Assembly (NCBI RefSeq): GCF_038096165.1
Contig: NZ_CP151076.1
Coordinates: 62,001 to 126,000, forward strand
Length of the DNA: 64,000 nucleotides
Origin: Pseudomonas sp. G.S.17
Lineage (GTDB): Bacteria; Pseudomonadota; Gammaproteobacteria; Pseudomonadales; Pseudomonadaceae
Reading direction: 5' to 3'
Part shown: positions 1 through 10,532 of the stretch, in pieces
How the letters are laid out: the number at the start of each line of letters is the position of its first letter
How positions within the stretch are numbered: position 1 is the first letter of the stretch
Program-made: the position numbers and the translations under genes
The notes under the pieces: generated by a model
Databases searched by the model: none
What the model was told of the DNA's origin: nothing
What the model saw: the letters and a program-made list of their open reading frames with translations, nothing else

Positions 1-1
1 A

Positions 2-1558
2 GGCGCAATACCGGACATTGAACAAAGCAGTGCTTCAGCATCGGCTCCTTGCGCAGCACTAAGCGATTGGACCGACCCGCTGTTTCAAGATACCGACATT
101 CTCGATATCGACATCCTCGACGAAAACCAGGACTTCCTGAGATCGGAGCACCCCCCAGTTATGAACACCCCAGCATCCGTGGCACCAAAATTCCCTGACG
201 AAATCTTTCGCGCCTACGACATCCGTGGCGTGGTCGGGGACACCCTCAGCGCTGAAACAGCGTACTGGATCGGTCGCGCCATCGGCTCTGAAAGCCTGGC
301 GCAGAACGAGCCAAACGTCAGCGTTGGCCGCGATGGCCGTCTTTCCGGCCCTGAGCTGGTACAGCAATTGATCCAGGGCCTGCACGACAGCGGCTGCCAC
401 GTCAGCGATGTCGGCCTGGTGCCGACGCCGGCGTTGTATTACGCCGCCAACGTGCTGGCGGGCAAGACCGGTGTCATGCTCACCGGTAGCCACAACCCGA
501 AGGATTACAACGGTTTCAAAATCGTCATCGCCGGCGACACCCTCGCCAACGAGCAGATCCAGGCGCTGCACGAGCGCATCAAGACCGGTAACCTGACCTC
601 GCAAAAAGGCAGCGTGACCAAAGTCGACATCCTTGATCGCTACTACAAGCAGATCAAAGACGACATCGTCATGGCGCGCAAAATGAAGGTCGTCGTGGAC
701 TGCGGCAACGGCGCTGCTGGCGTTATTGCCCCGCAACTGATCGAAGCGCTGGGCTGTGAAGTGATTTCGCTGTTCGCTGAAGTCGACGGCAATTTCCCGA
801 ACCACCACCCGGATCCGGGCAAGCTGGAAAACCTCCAGGACCTGATCGCCAAGGTGAAAGAAACCGGCGCTGATCTGGGCCTGGCGTTCGACGGCGACGG
901 CGACCGCGTGGGTGTCGTGACCAACAAGGGCAACGTGGTTTACCCGGACCGTCTGCTGATGCTGTTCGCCCTGGACGTGTTGAAGCGCAACCCTGGCGCC
1001 GACATCATTTTCGACGTGAAATGCACGCGCCGCCTGACGCCGCTGATCAGCAAGCATGGCGGTCGTCCGGTGATGTGGAAAACCGGTCACTCGCTGATCA
1101 AGAAAGAAATGCGCAGAAGCGGCGCATTGCTGGCTGGCGAAATGAGCGGCCACATCTTCTTCAAGGAACGCTGGTTCGGTTTCGACGACGGCATCTACAG
1201 CGCTGCACGCCTGCTGGAAATCCTCAGCCAGGAATCGCAGACCGCCGAAGAGCTGTTCGAAACCTTCCCGAACGACATCTCGACCCCCGAAATCAACATC
1301 AAGGTCACGGACGTCACCAAGTTCACCATCATTGAAGCGCTGGAAAAAGACGCTCAATGGGGCGACGCCAAACTGACCAGCATCGACGGTGTCCGCGTGG
1401 ATTACCCGCAAGGCTGGGGTCTGGTTCGTGCCTCCAATACCACGCCGGTACTGGTGCTGCGTTTCGAAGCTGAAACCGAGGCCGAGTTGCAGCGCATCAA
1501 GGACGTGTTCCACGCCGAACTGAAAAAAGTCGCGCCGGACCTCGAACTGCCTTTCTGA
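2..1558 (+). CDS. algC: Phosphomannomutase/phosphoglucomutase AlgC, 5'-truncated by window edge
   Basis: Interconverts hexose 1- and 6-phosphates for alginate, LPS and rhamnolipid sugars. From the Met at position 161 the protein is 465 residues, close to the classical AlgC length. Visible motifs are the phosphoserine loop TGSHNP (Ser110), the Mg loop DGDGDR near residue 245, GEMSGH, and a C-terminal phosphate-binding RASNTTP. The reading frame stays open from 161 back to base 2, encoding an acidic stretch (QDTDILDIDILDE). This matches the long AlgC form of Pseudomonas, in which a membrane/periplasmic N-terminal region precedes the enzyme, so the gene probably starts left of the window. Position 161 may be an internal start. 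argB follows 28 bases downstream, probably in the same operon. Confidence 0.93.
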   Translation, partial: GAIPDIEQSSASASAPCAALSDWTDPLFQDTDILDIDILDENQDFLRSEHPPVMNTPASVAPKFPDEIFRAYDIRGVVGDTLSAETAYWIGRAIGSESLAQNEPNVSVGRDGRLSGPELVQQLIQGLHDSGCHVSDVGLVPTPALYYAANVLAGKTGVMLTGSHNPKDYNGFKIVIAGDTLANEQIQALHERIKTGNLTSQKGSVTKVDILDRYYKQIKDDIVMARKMKVVVDCGNGAAGVIAPQLIEALGCEVISLFAEVDGNFPNHHPDPGKLENLQDLIAKVKETGADLGLAFDGDGDRVGVVTNKGNVVYPDRLLMLFALDVLKRNPGADIIFDVKCTRRLTPLISKHGGRPVMWKTGHSLIKKEMRRSGALLAGEMSGHIFFKERWFGFDDGIYSAARLLEILSQESQTAEELFETFPNDISTPEINIKVTDVTKFTIIEALEKDAQWGDAKLTSIDGVRVDYPQGWGLVRASNTTPVLVLRFEAETEAELQRIKDVFHAELKKVAPDLELPF

Positions 1559-1586
1559 TTGTTTTTCCCTTTGACTGGAGCCCTGA

Positions 1587-2492
<906 letters not shown>

Positions 2493-2524
2493 TGGGTTGA
2501 GCGTCTGACGCTATAGCTCTCTAA

Positions 2525-2560
2525 AAGGCCCTGCCGGTCTATCCGGCAGGGCCTTTTTTT
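2525..2560 (+). terminator. Rho-independent terminator after argB
   Basis: Perfect 11-bp stem GGCCCTGCCGG / CCGGCAGGGCC with a 5-base loop, followed by seven T. It lies 33 bases after the argB stop. Confidence 0.9.
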
Positions 2561-2701
2561 ATCAGGATCTGGATGACACGCCTTGACGCCGTTATGTCTG
2601 CGTCGCGGCGACAGGTCTGATATTCGCTGTTTATATCGCCTGCTTACTTTTGCATTTCATTCAGGGAACGTCTTCGGCAACTACTTACCGGAGATAGCAG
2701 A

Positions 2702-5700
2702 ATGTTGACCTGTAGAACCCAGGGTTCGTCACCCGGAGCCGAGCCGCCCTCAGTCGCTGAGCGATGGCAACAAACCCTCCGCAGACAATGTCCTCCATGG
2801 GACGGGCGGATCACGCCGCCGACTCAGCCCGCCGTCAAGACGACGGAGTTCATCGCGGCCATGCCGGGTCGCCCGCTGCCCGGGCTTGAGGACAATGAAG
2901 AAGTGCCGCGATTCTGGCGCTGCGCAACCCATCTGGTCGACGGGTTGGTGGCTGAGGCAGAAATCGAGACCTTGAAAGTGGCCAGTCGTCTTTACGTCGC
3001 CGAAAACCAGCAGGAGGTCCGTCGGCAGGCGGCCGCCCGCCCTGACGCCCCAAGTCAGGGCATGCCGGATTCATTCCGGCTGACGACGCTTTTCCAGCTA
3101 CTGACCTGGAAAGAATTGGCGGCGCGCTCGAACAGCGGTTTGTCCGAAGAAGCCTGCGAGGCGCTCGACTTCTTCGATTCGGCGCACGTGAAAGCAGTCG
3201 GCAAACACTTGGTTCAGGCCCTGGGCTGGCATGGGGCGGGAGAGCAAGAGGAGCCCGACGCACTGGTTGCCAGCCAACTCGTCTGGAAGGTCCTGCGCCT
3301 GGAATTGGAGTCGTGGACACCCCCAAGGCCAGGTTGGATCGCTGGCTATGAGTACGAGAAGACCGATAATTGGGGCCGGTCATGCCAGAGGATCAGGCAG
3401 GATTTGCTGAACTTCCTCGCGGCGGCGCACCGTTCGCGGGAGGGGCGGCCTCTTGCGGGTGATGCATATCTCGCACTTCAAAAGCGCCGGGCACACTGCG
3501 CCGCACTGCTTGCCTTGCGCATCCTCGCCCCGCAGGTTCCGGAACTGGCGGTGAGGAGGCTTCACAAGCATCTGAGTTTTGGCAGCTCGGTGTGGGTCAA
3601 TTTCAAGCATGGCGTGGACCTCGCCGAGGCCATCGAACCCGGTTCGTCACAAGGGATGCGAGACGGTCAATTGATTGCTTTGCCCGCCCTGAAATGCGCC
3701 GAGGCGACGTCGGATGAGCAGCGAGCGCTGATCGTGGCGACGAGGCTGAAGGCGACACTCATATGGGCGGCGGTCAATCATGTGCTGCCTCGCCCCGGGC
3801 CAGACGCGCCCTACAGCGCCGATCAGATCGAGGCCGCATGCGGGGCGCTGGACACGCAGACGGCGAAGGCGGTCAACGTTGCGCAAACACTGGCCAGGCC
3901 CCTTCCTTTGCGAAGTGACTTCGCTGCCGAGCTTATAAACGGCGCCGGTGTCACATCCGGAATTACCCAGGCACTGGCTGACGCGGGCGAATCAGTGTCG
4001 CGTTATGAAGGTTTGTTCCCTTGCCTTGGGTTTGCCCATAAGCGCTGGGGCAATGTCTGGGTCGATACGGCTTTCAAGCTGCATTACCGGGAAAGGCAAA
4101 CCTACGTTGCCAGCGGTCCGCGTTTACAACGTGACGCGCGAACGCTGCTGGACCTCTACATGTCCGGCGAGCGGTCGCTGGAAGACTGGCGCATCCCCGG
4201 CACCCCGCTTGACGACGATGTTGAGAGGCCGTCACTGCAACGCAAACTGCTGTTTGCCGCATTGCCTGACCTCGATACCCGCTTCAAAGCCCACCTCGAA
4301 ACTTATGTGACCGAGCAGAAGAAGGCTTACAGCGCTCTGATTATCAGCTTGCTGGCAGGCTTGCGCTTGCCAGAGCGAATCGCCATAGAGCGCGGCACGA
4401 TCACGCTGTATTCCCTGAGGCAGGAAAGCGACCTGATTGCCGATGAGGAAACTGAAATCGCTACAAATCCGTTCCGGGGACGCCGCGGCTTTATCATGAA
4501 AGTCGAATTCGAAAGCAGATCGGCGTATTACGAAGTGTTCCCGCACCTCATGATCATCCGCCTGCGTCCGGACTTGAAAACCCTGCAGGTCAACGGCGAA
4601 CTCGTCCGGATGGTCTGGCCTCCCTCTTGTATTGAGCAGATTGTCACGGTAAGGCGAGCGACATCCCTGCCGTTCAACTGGAGCGCCTTCAAAGAAGGTG
4701 GCTACCCCGGCAAGGACGTGAATTCCAGGGTGATCGCCGAGCCGCTGGGTCAACCGATTGCCGCCGAACCCAGGCTCGGGGAAGAGCTAAGCGACTTACC
4801 CTGTCCTTTTGCTTCGACAAAGCTGGCCGCAATTGCCGACACGGTCTCCAGCCTGCTTTTTTATGTTGATGAACGTTTGATACAAGACGAAGCCTACGAG
4901 AAAACCTCCACTCAAGAGCAGGAAGAACAGCCTGATCCCGCTATCTGGCTGCTGAAAAAAGTCATTCCTTTCTGGCAGGCCATCGAAGATCTCAATTCCG
5001 GATCCAGGGACAAGGTGGTGTCAGGCATCATCGGGATCGGGGTGGATGTCATTACCTTGGGTATCCCGCTGGGCAAGTTCATCGGCGGTTCCGCACGGCT
5101 CGCCAGTCAGGCAGTCAGAACCGGTTTCAAAGCGGCCTTGCCCGGTTTTACGTTATTGACCACACAATTGATGAGCTCGACATTGGCCCAGCTCAACCCC
5201 CTGGGTGCTGTGGTTGTCGTGTTGCGCATGAGCGGCAGGATTGGCGTCAGCCTCACGCGCGCAAGTGTCGAAAAAATCCGCCTGGGCATTCTGCAATTCA
5301 GGCGGGCGGGCGACAGGCTGACTAACAAAACCGGCAGCTATGACCTCGTTGGAGGGTTGCCTCAGGTCATCGACGCGGGCCGATGGAAACCGCTGTCGAA
5401 CCTCGACGAGCTGGGTAGCGTCAATGGTGTGGGTAACGTCGTGGTGCGCAAGACCGGCATGGCGGCGTCGCCGGGGCATCACCTGATCAACCCGGCATCC
5501 GGCAAGCCTTACGGACCGCCATTGGAAATAACCGGGCGGTTGGGCGAGCAACCGATGTTTCGTGTCCCGCAGCGCGTGAACGGGCAGCTCGGCTATCCCC
5601 TGAGCGGACGTGGAGCGGGCAAATTTGCAGCTGACTCACCCGGTCTTGGCAAAAGAATCACCGACGTTGACGAATATGATCAGTTCGTCGCGCGGCACAA

Positions 5701-6163
5701 TATTTTCCAGGGCAAGGAACAGATAAAGGCGGACATGCGCGCGGAGATATCAGCTGGCGCGGAAATTCATGTGCATGTGCGTAAAAATGGCAGCAAGACG
5801 TTGCTCAGAAAGGACTCTGATCAAAGCAGTTATATCGATTTGGCCACCAATAAACAGGTGGACCTTGTGGGCCATTACGACTACCGGACGCTCAAGACCT
5901 GGAAGGTGTCAGGCGAGGCTGGTGCTAATCCGGGCGTGACTGAGTTGCCTGTCAGCGACATCAGTCTGGACCGGATCAGTCTTGATCCGCTGCGGTTAGC
6001 CAGCGTTAAGGCGGCCATCGAAAACGGCGCTTATGTGCCGGCCATAAAAGTGGCCAAAACCGGCAACGTCTTCAGCATTGTTGACGGCAATCATCGACTG
6101 CAAGCCGCTTTGGATCTGCAACTGGAGAAGGTGCCGGTGATTATTCACATGATCGGCCGGTAA
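2702..6163 (+). CDS. Large toxin-like protein with C-terminal ParB-like domain
   Basis: 1153 residues, ATG with GGAG 9 bases upstream, in its own transcription unit between the argB terminator and a convergent gene. No N-terminal signal peptide is visible. A long Trp/Arg-rich helical body is followed by a segment (RLPERIAIERGTITLYSLR, about 555-575) that recalls large Pseudomonas proteins annotated with DUF6543/dermonecrotic-toxin-like domains; that is from memory and unverified. Residues about 770-845 are strongly hydrophobic (GIIGIGVDVITLGIPLG, then VVVVLR), as in a membrane-insertion segment. The last about 80 residues look like a ParB/sulfiredoxin-type fold with DGNHRLQAA at about 1127. 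Inference: a secreted or contact-dependent effector whose tail is a ParB-like nuclease/nucleotidase. There is no immunity gene directly downstream on the same strand. Confidence 0.6.
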   Translation: MLTCRTQGSSPGAEPPSVAERWQQTLRRQCPPWDGRITPPTQPAVKTTEFIAAMPGRPLPGLEDNEEVPRFWRCATHLVDGLVAEAEIETLKVASRLYVAENQQEVRRQAAARPDAPSQGMPDSFRLTTLFQLLTWKELAARSNSGLSEEACEALDFFDSAHVKAVGKHLVQALGWHGAGEQEEPDALVASQLVWKVLRLELESWTPPRPGWIAGYEYEKTDNWGRSCQRIRQDLLNFLAAAHRSREGRPLAGDAYLALQKRRAHCAALLALRILAPQVPELAVRRLHKHLSFGSSVWVNFKHGVDLAEAIEPGSSQGMRDGQLIALPALKCAEATSDEQRALIVATRLKATLIWAAVNHVLPRPGPDAPYSADQIEAACGALDTQTAKAVNVAQTLARPLPLRSDFAAELINGAGVTSGITQALADAGESVSRYEGLFPCLGFAHKRWGNVWVDTAFKLHYRERQTYVASGPRLQRDARTLLDLYMSGERSLEDWRIPGTPLDDDVERPSLQRKLLFAALPDLDTRFKAHLETYVTEQKKAYSALIISLLAGLRLPERIAIERGTITLYSLRQESDLIADEETEIATNPFRGRRGFIMKVEFESRSAYYEVFPHLMIIRLRPDLKTLQVNGELVRMVWPPSCIEQIVTVRRATSLPFNWSAFKEGGYPGKDVNSRVIAEPLGQPIAAEPRLGEELSDLPCPFASTKLAAIADTVSSLLFYVDERLIQDEAYEKTSTQEQEEQPDPAIWLLKKVIPFWQAIEDLNSGSRDKVVSGIIGIGVDVITLGIPLGKFIGGSARLASQAVRTGFKAALPGFTLLTTQLMSSTLAQLNPLGAVVVVLRMSGRIGVSLTRASVEKIRLGILQFRRAGDRLTNKTGSYDLVGGLPQVIDAGRWKPLSNLDELGSVNGVGNVVVRKTGMAASPGHHLINPASGKPYGPPLEITGRLGEQPMFRVPQRVNGQLGYPLSGRGAGKFAADSPGLGKRITDVDEYDQFVARHNIFQGKEQIKADMRAEISAGAEIHVHVRKNGSKTLLRKDSDQSSYIDLATNKQVDLVGHYDYRTLKTWKVSGEAGANPGVTELPVSDISLDRISLDPLRLASVKAAIENGAYVPAIKVAKTGNVFSIVDGNHRLQAALDLQLEKVPVIIHMIGR

Positions 6164-6191
6164 GAAATGGCCAACACCCGCAAGCAGGTTG

Positions 6192-6794
6192 CTACTGAGT
6201 CAGCAGCTGTAAATGGGCGCGATCGCTGGCGAAGTCCTTTTCGGCTTCGGCGCGAGCGGTTTGATAACGCACGATATCGGCCTGCAGCTTCTGCCGCTGG
6301 TCCCGCACATCGTTCAGCTGGTCGATCAACGAGTGAACGACCGGTCGCCCTGCTCGCTCCTGATCGGCGGCCTGCTTTTGCAGGCTGCTCTGCTGCGCAT
6401 TGAGATTGAGGATATTGCCCTTGGCCACATCGACCAGAGCATCCAGCTCGGCGAGCTTGCGCGCTTTGGCGCGGTCCACGTCGTCGACGCTGCTGTACTG
6501 ACGCAACAGTTGCGCATCGGCGGTTGCCTTGGCTTTCGCGGCTTGCGCCTGTTCCAGCTCTTCGGCAGTAGGCGGCGGCGGTACAACCTGCACCACCCGC
6601 CCGCGGGAGTTGAGCACTTCATAGCCCTTGGCGGCGTATTCCGGCGGTACGCCCTGACGATCCAGGACGGTCACGCCGCGGCTATCCACATAGCGATAGA
6701 GCAGAATTTCACGTGCCTCTGCAGCCTGGATCGCAAACGGCGAAAGCAATGGGCCCAGCGATAAACAAAAGCAAATGACGCTCAACCTACGCAT
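6192..6794 (-). CDS. DUF4124-domain periplasmic coiled-coil protein
   Basis: 200 residues. A signal peptide (MRRLSVICFCLSLGPLLSPFAIQA) is followed by a DUF4124-type beta motif (LLYRYVDSRGVTVLDRQGVPPEY) and then a long charged helix/coiled coil from about residue 75 to the end. The function of this family is unknown; proteins of this type are exported in Pseudomonas. It lies 55 bases downstream of pyrE on the same strand and converges with the toxin-like gene. Two more DUF4124 proteins are at 54.5-55.6 kb. Confidence 0.8.
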   Translation of the reverse strand: MRRLSVICFCLSLGPLLSPFAIQAAEAREILLYRYVDSRGVTVLDRQGVPPEYAAKGYEVLNSRGRVVQVVPPPPTAEELEQAQAAKAKATADAQLLRQYSSVDDVDRAKARKLAELDALVDVAKGNILNLNAQQSSLQKQAADQERAGRPVVHSLIDQLNDVRDQRQKLQADIVRYQTARAEAEKDFASDRAHLQLLTQ

Positions 6795-6849
6795 GGCACT
6801 CCTTCGACGTCGCGATCACAAGCTCAAAGCCAGCGGGCATGAGCGTTTT

Positions 6850-7491
6850 TTAGATCCCGTATTGAGCCCGATAAGCCTCGACCGCAGGCAAATGTTGCTT
6901 GAGTTGCGGATCACCTGCCAAAAATTGCAGCACCTGGTTCAGCGACACAATGCTCACCACCGGAATGCCGAAATCGCGCTCGACCTCTTGAATCGCGGAT
7001 AGCTCGCCATTGCCGCGCTCTTGTCGATTGAGTGCGATCAAGACTCCGGCCGCTGTCGCGTCCTGGCCCTTGATGATCTGCATGACCTCGCGAATCGCCG
7101 TGCCTGCGGTGATGACGTCATCGATGATCAGCACATTGCCGGTCAGCGGTGCGCCAACCAGGCTGCCGCCTTCGCCATGGGCCTTGGCTTCTTTACGGTT
7201 GAAACACCACGGCAAATCCATCCCGTGATGTTCAGCCAAAGCCACGGCTGTAGCGGCCGCCAGGGGAATGCCCTTGTAAGCCGGACCAAACAGCACGTCG
7301 AAGGAAATACCGCTTTCGACCACTGCCGCCGCATAGAAACGACCGAGCTGCGCCAGGGCGGAACCACTGTTGAACAGGCCGGCATTGAAGAAGTACGGAC
7401 TGGTGCGTCCGGACTTGAGAGTGAACTCACCGAAGCGCAAAACCCCGCGATCGATGGCAAAACGAATGAAATCGCGCTGATACGCTTGCAT
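6850..7491 (-). CDS. pyrE: Orotate phosphoribosyltransferase
   Basis: Joins orotate and PRPP to make OMP in pyrimidine synthesis. 213 residues from MQAYQRDF; an ATG seven codons further upstream is less likely by family length. The PRPP-binding motif [13 protein letters not shown] lies near residue 120, with [10 protein letters not shown] before it. Divergent from crc, with 82 bases between the starts, the arrangement known in other Pseudomonas. Confidence 0.97.
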   Translation of the reverse strand: MQAYQRDFIRFAIDRGVLRFGEFTLKSGRTSPYFFNAGLFNSGSALAQLGRFYAAAVVESGISFDVLFGPAYKGIPLAAATAVALAEHHGMDLPWCFNRKEAKAHGEGGSLVGAPLTGNVLIIDDVITAGTAIREVMQIIKGQDATAAGVLIALNRQERGNGELSAIQEVERDFGIPVVSIVSLNQVLQFLAGDPQLKQHLPAVEAYRAQYGI

Positions 7492-7573
7492 GAAAAAAGC
7501 CCCGAATACCACGGATTTAGCTAATTAGGTAGAGCTCGGGTATCATACACGCACGTGATTTTTGGGGCCATTT

Positions 7574-8353
7574 ATGCGGATCATCAGTGTGAACGTAAAT
7601 GGCATTCAGGCCGCAGTCGAGCGTGGTTTGCTCAGTTGGCTGCAGGCTCAGAATGCCGACGTCATCTGCCTTCAGGATACCCGCGCCTCCGCCTTCGAAC
7701 TGGACGACCCAGCCTACCAACTGGATGGCTATTTCCTATATGCCTGCGAAGCAGAAGTGCCGGCCCAGGGTGGTGTGGCGCTGTATTCGCGGTTGCAACC
7801 GAAAGCGGTAATCAGCGGTCTGGGCTTCGAAACAGCCGACCGTTACGGGCGCTACCTGCAAGCAGATTTCGACAAAGTCAGTATTGCTACCTTGCTGCTT
7901 CCTTCGGGAATGAACGGCGACGAAGACTTGAATCAGAAATTCAAGCTTATGGACGATTTCGGCAAGTATCTGGACAAGCAGCGCCGCAAGCGTCGCGAGT
8001 ACATTTATTGCGGCTCGCTGTACGTGGCGCAACAGAAGCTGGACATCAAGAACTGGCGTGACAGCCAGCAATCACCGGGCTTCCTGGCGCCAGAACGTGC
8101 CTGGATGGACGAGATTGTCGGCACCATGGGTTATGTCGATGCCTTGCGCGAAGTCAGTCGCGAAGGTGATCAGTACAGCTGGTGGCCGGATAACGAACAG
8201 GCCGAAATGCTCAACCTCGGCTGGCGCTTCGACTATCAACTGCTGACCCCAGGCCTGCGCCGTTTCGTACGCAGCGCCCGCTTGCCACGCCAGCCGCGCT
8301 TCTCGCAACACGCGCCGCTGATCGTGGACTACGACTGGACGCTGACCATCTAG
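7574..8353 (+). CDS. crc: Catabolite repression control protein Crc
   Basis: 259 residues, exactly the known Pseudomonas length when started at MRIISVNVNG; a nearby ATG four codons upstream is less likely. Fold of the exonuclease III/EEP superfamily, but the usual QET catalytic triplet reads QDT (CLQDTRAS), as in Crc, which is not an active nuclease. Known role: co-repressor that stabilises Hfq on A-rich mRNA leaders to block use of less-preferred carbon sources. Conserved C-terminal SQHAPLIVDYDW. A terminator follows immediately. Confidence 0.96.
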   Translation: MRIISVNVNGIQAAVERGLLSWLQAQNADVICLQDTRASAFELDDPAYQLDGYFLYACEAEVPAQGGVALYSRLQPKAVISGLGFETADRYGRYLQADFDKVSIATLLLPSGMNGDEDLNQKFKLMDDFGKYLDKQRRKRREYIYCGSLYVAQQKLDIKNWRDSQQSPGFLAPERAWMDEIVGTMGYVDALREVSREGDQYSWWPDNEQAEMLNLGWRFDYQLLTPGLRRFVRSARLPRQPRFSQHAPLIVDYDWTLTI

Positions 8354-8370
8354 CCTCCAATCGCCCACTA

Positions 8371-8397
8371 AAAAGCCGACTTCGTGTCGGCTTTTTT
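8371..8397 (+). terminator. Rho-independent terminator after crc
   Basis: Stem AAAAGCCGAC / GTCGGCTTTT with a TTCGT-type loop and a run of six T, 18 bases after the crc stop. Confidence 0.85.
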
Positions 8398-8410
8398 ACG
8401 AAAATTGTCC

Positions 8411-8458
8411 CGTAGGACCGGCTTTAGCCGGGAGAGCGGTCTCGCGGCTAAAGCCGCT
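8411..8458. repeat. REP element interrupted by IS110 insertion
   Basis: GTAGGACCGGCTTTAGCCGG followed by an inverted arm GCGGCTAAAGCCGCT. The expected closing CCTAC of the palindrome is absent here and is found at 10533-10537, on the other side of the insertion sequence. The REP was therefore the target site. Confidence 0.85.
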
Positions 8459-8500
8459 CTCATCAAACATAAAATAACCCACTGTTTTGACTAAGAAAAA

Positions 8501-8909
8501 TCACGCAGCTTTCACCAGTTCCAATCCCAACTTGCGGGCCTTGCGCAGCAAGGCCCGCATCTGCCTGTCTTGGGTCTTGGCTTCGTAAGCCTCCATTCCT
8601 TGTTCAACGTAAGGCTGGCCTTTGGTCAGCATTGCGTAGATCAAGCGGGCAAGTTGGTGGGCGGTTGCCTTGATCGCACAGCTGGTGTCCATCCTTGCCA
8701 AACGCGAACGATGGCTGGCACCGATGAAGCTTTTGTCATTGCGCGCATTGGAGGCGGCTTGCTTCAACGCCTGGGCTGCTCGATTCAGGACTTTGGGACC
8801 ACTGCCGGGCAGCTGTCTACCGCCTGATATTCGGGTCGGGGGCGCAAGACCCAGCCAGGAACAAAAGTGTCCCGATGTCGGAAAACGTGACAAGTCAGGG
8901 CCGATCTCA
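8501..8909 (-). pseudogene. Truncated IS110 transposase 3' fragment
   Basis: Encodes only the last about 136 residues of the transposase (from SEIGPDLSRFPTSG to ELVKAA), identical in protein to the end of the intact gene at 8954-10288. The upstream end stops abruptly at 8910 where the next element terminus begins. It lacks the N-terminal DEDD catalytic domain, so it is inactive. Confidence 0.9.
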
Positions 8910-8953
8910 CTCTCATCAAACATAAAATAACCCACTGTTTTGACTAAGAAAAA

Positions 8954-10288
8954 TCACGCAGCTTTCACCAGTTCCAATCCCAACTTGCGGGCCTTGCGCA
9001 GCAAGGCCCGCATCTGCCTGTCTTGGGTCTTGGCTTCGTAAGCCTCCATTCCTTGTTCAACGTAAGGCTGGCCTTTGGTCAGCATTGCGTAGATCAAGCG
9101 GGCAAGTTGGTGGGCGGTTGCCTTGATCGCACAGCTGGTGTCCATCCTTGCCAAACGCGAACGATGGCTGGCACCGATGAAGCTTTTGTCATTGCGCGCA
9201 TTGGAGGCGGCTTGCTTCAACGCCTGGGCTGCTCGATTCAGGACTTTGGGACCACTGCCGGGCAGCTGTCTACCGCCTGATATTCGGGTCGGGGGCGCAA
9301 GACCCAGCCAGGAACAAAAGTGTCCCGATGTCGGAAAACGTGACAAGTCAGGGCCGATCTCACTGGCGAGCACCAAGGCCGTATCTACGCCGAGGGTCGG
9401 AATAGCCGTCAGATCAACTCCCATGATTTTCCAGAGAGCCTGATGCAAACCGGCTTGCTCCGATGAAGAACGATGCGGACTGCGCAGCGCCTTGGTCGAG
9501 GGCTGAGGCTTGTCGTTGAGTGTCGGCAATTGTTCAAGCACCTGTCTGATCGCTTGGTCGCACTCAGCGATCTGCCCTTCAAGAAAGTCGTAGCAAGCCA
9601 CTTCCTGAGCCAGGGCATGCAGGTGTTCCAGGCGCCAGTTGCCTCGTAAACTGCGCTCAATGGTTTCGTGATCAGCCTTGATGCGCCGATCTCGAAAAGC
9701 GGCCAGCTTTTGTGGATTACGCTCACCCTCGATAATGGCGCGCAGGATTTTCATTCCCGTCACACCCGCGATATTGCTGATCACATTGGCGAGCTGGATA
9801 TTCATCTGGCTCAACGCCTTCTGCATACGGTTGAGCGTTTGAGCCTGATCGCGAACTTTATTGGCGCGCTGGCGCACTATCGAACGCATGGAGCAGATGG
9901 CGTCCGAAGGTCGGAAGGCCCCCCGCAGAAGGCCATAGCTCATGAGCTGCCAAATCCACTGGCAATCCAGCACGTCAGATTTACGGCCCGATATCTGGCG
10001 TGTGGCCCGGGAGTTGACCAGATAGACGTCGAATCCGCGGGCATCCAGAATTTCGAACAGGGGAATCCAGTAAACCCCGGTCGCCTCCATCGCGACCACG
10101 CTGATACTTAGCGATTCGAGCCAGTCGGCCAAACCGAGCAAGTCGTCGGTAAAGGTGGAAAAACTGCGCACCGGGTTATCGCATCGATCAGGGTCGACGC
10201 CAACCCAATGCTCACGACTGCCAATATCGATGCCCGCACAGTCATCGTGAACAATTCGTAAACGTTTCTGCTGGTTCTTGCGCGCCAT
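8954..10288 (-). CDS. IS110-family transposase
   Basis: 444 residues starting at MARKNQQKRLRIVHDD; an in-frame start 34 codons further upstream would run into the non-coding leader and is unlikely. The N-terminal RuvC-like DEDD domain is shown by CAGIDIGSREHW, VVAMEATGVYW and DVLDCQW; the C-terminal Tnp20 domain by GVDTALVLASEIGPDLSRFP and GLAPPTRISGG, with the conserved catalytic serine expected there. It appears intact. The enzyme is an RNA-guided recombinase in characterised members (IS621). Confidence 0.95.
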   Translation of the reverse strand: MARKNQQKRLRIVHDDCAGIDIGSREHWVGVDPDRCDNPVRSFSTFTDDLLGLADWLESLSISVVAMEATGVYWIPLFEILDARGFDVYLVNSRATRQISGRKSDVLDCQWIWQLMSYGLLRGAFRPSDAICSMRSIVRQRANKVRDQAQTLNRMQKALSQMNIQLANVISNIAGVTGMKILRAIIEGERNPQKLAAFRDRRIKADHETIERSLRGNWRLEHLHALAQEVACYDFLEGQIAECDQAIRQVLEQLPTLNDKPQPSTKALRSPHRSSSEQAGLHQALWKIMGVDLTAIPTLGVDTALVLASEIGPDLSRFPTSGHFCSWLGLAPPTRISGGRQLPGSGPKVLNRAAQALKQAASNARNDKSFIGASHRSRLARMDTSCAIKATAHQLARLIYAMLTKGQPYVEQGMEAYEAKTQDRQMRALLRKARKLGLELVKAA

Positions 10289-10532
10289 GAGAATTCCTCG
10301 CAGGATTAAGGGGCGCGCGGGGTACACGGTGGCGAAAAGATTCACTCTCTCATACGTGGTCACAGCAAGCTGTGCCGACAATGACTCCACGCCGATACCG
10401 TGCGGACCACTCTCCTACTCGGGTGCTGTCACACCAGTGCGGGCTACGGTCTCTGCCCCGCGCGCACCTTCAACGCTAGACGCATCCCCCGTTTGCTGCG
10501 CGACAGCGCGGCGTCTGGACGACGGGGGATCT
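10289..10532 (-). ncRNA. Candidate IS110 bridge RNA leader
   Basis: The 244 bases between the transposase start and the element end carry no gene. On the transposase strand they contain GTAGGAGAG (complement of 10410-10418), which matches the REP target GTAGGAG at the insertion core. They also contain ATGAGAG (complement of 10347-10353), which matches the element's other terminus, and ACGGGGGAT, which can pair with the terminal ATCCCCCGT. These are the properties expected of target- and donor-guide loops. Exact RNA ends and folding were not computed. Confidence 0.5.

Larger units (their letters stand above)
8459..10532 (-). mobile_element. IS110-family element in a REP, with a nested partial copy
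   Basis: The full element spans about 8912-10532 (about 1.62 kb). Before it lies a second copy of its transposase-3' end (8459-8911), repeated with a period of 453 bases. Both copies begin CTCATCAAACATAAAATAAC. The element is bounded by halves of one REP palindrome: GCCGCT on the left and CCTACAGC on the right, with CT at each junction. IS110 elements that home to REP sequences are known in Pseudomonas (for example ISPpu9 and ISPpu10). The 244-base non-coding leader upstream of the transposase is where IS110-group elements encode their bridge RNA. Confidence 0.88.
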
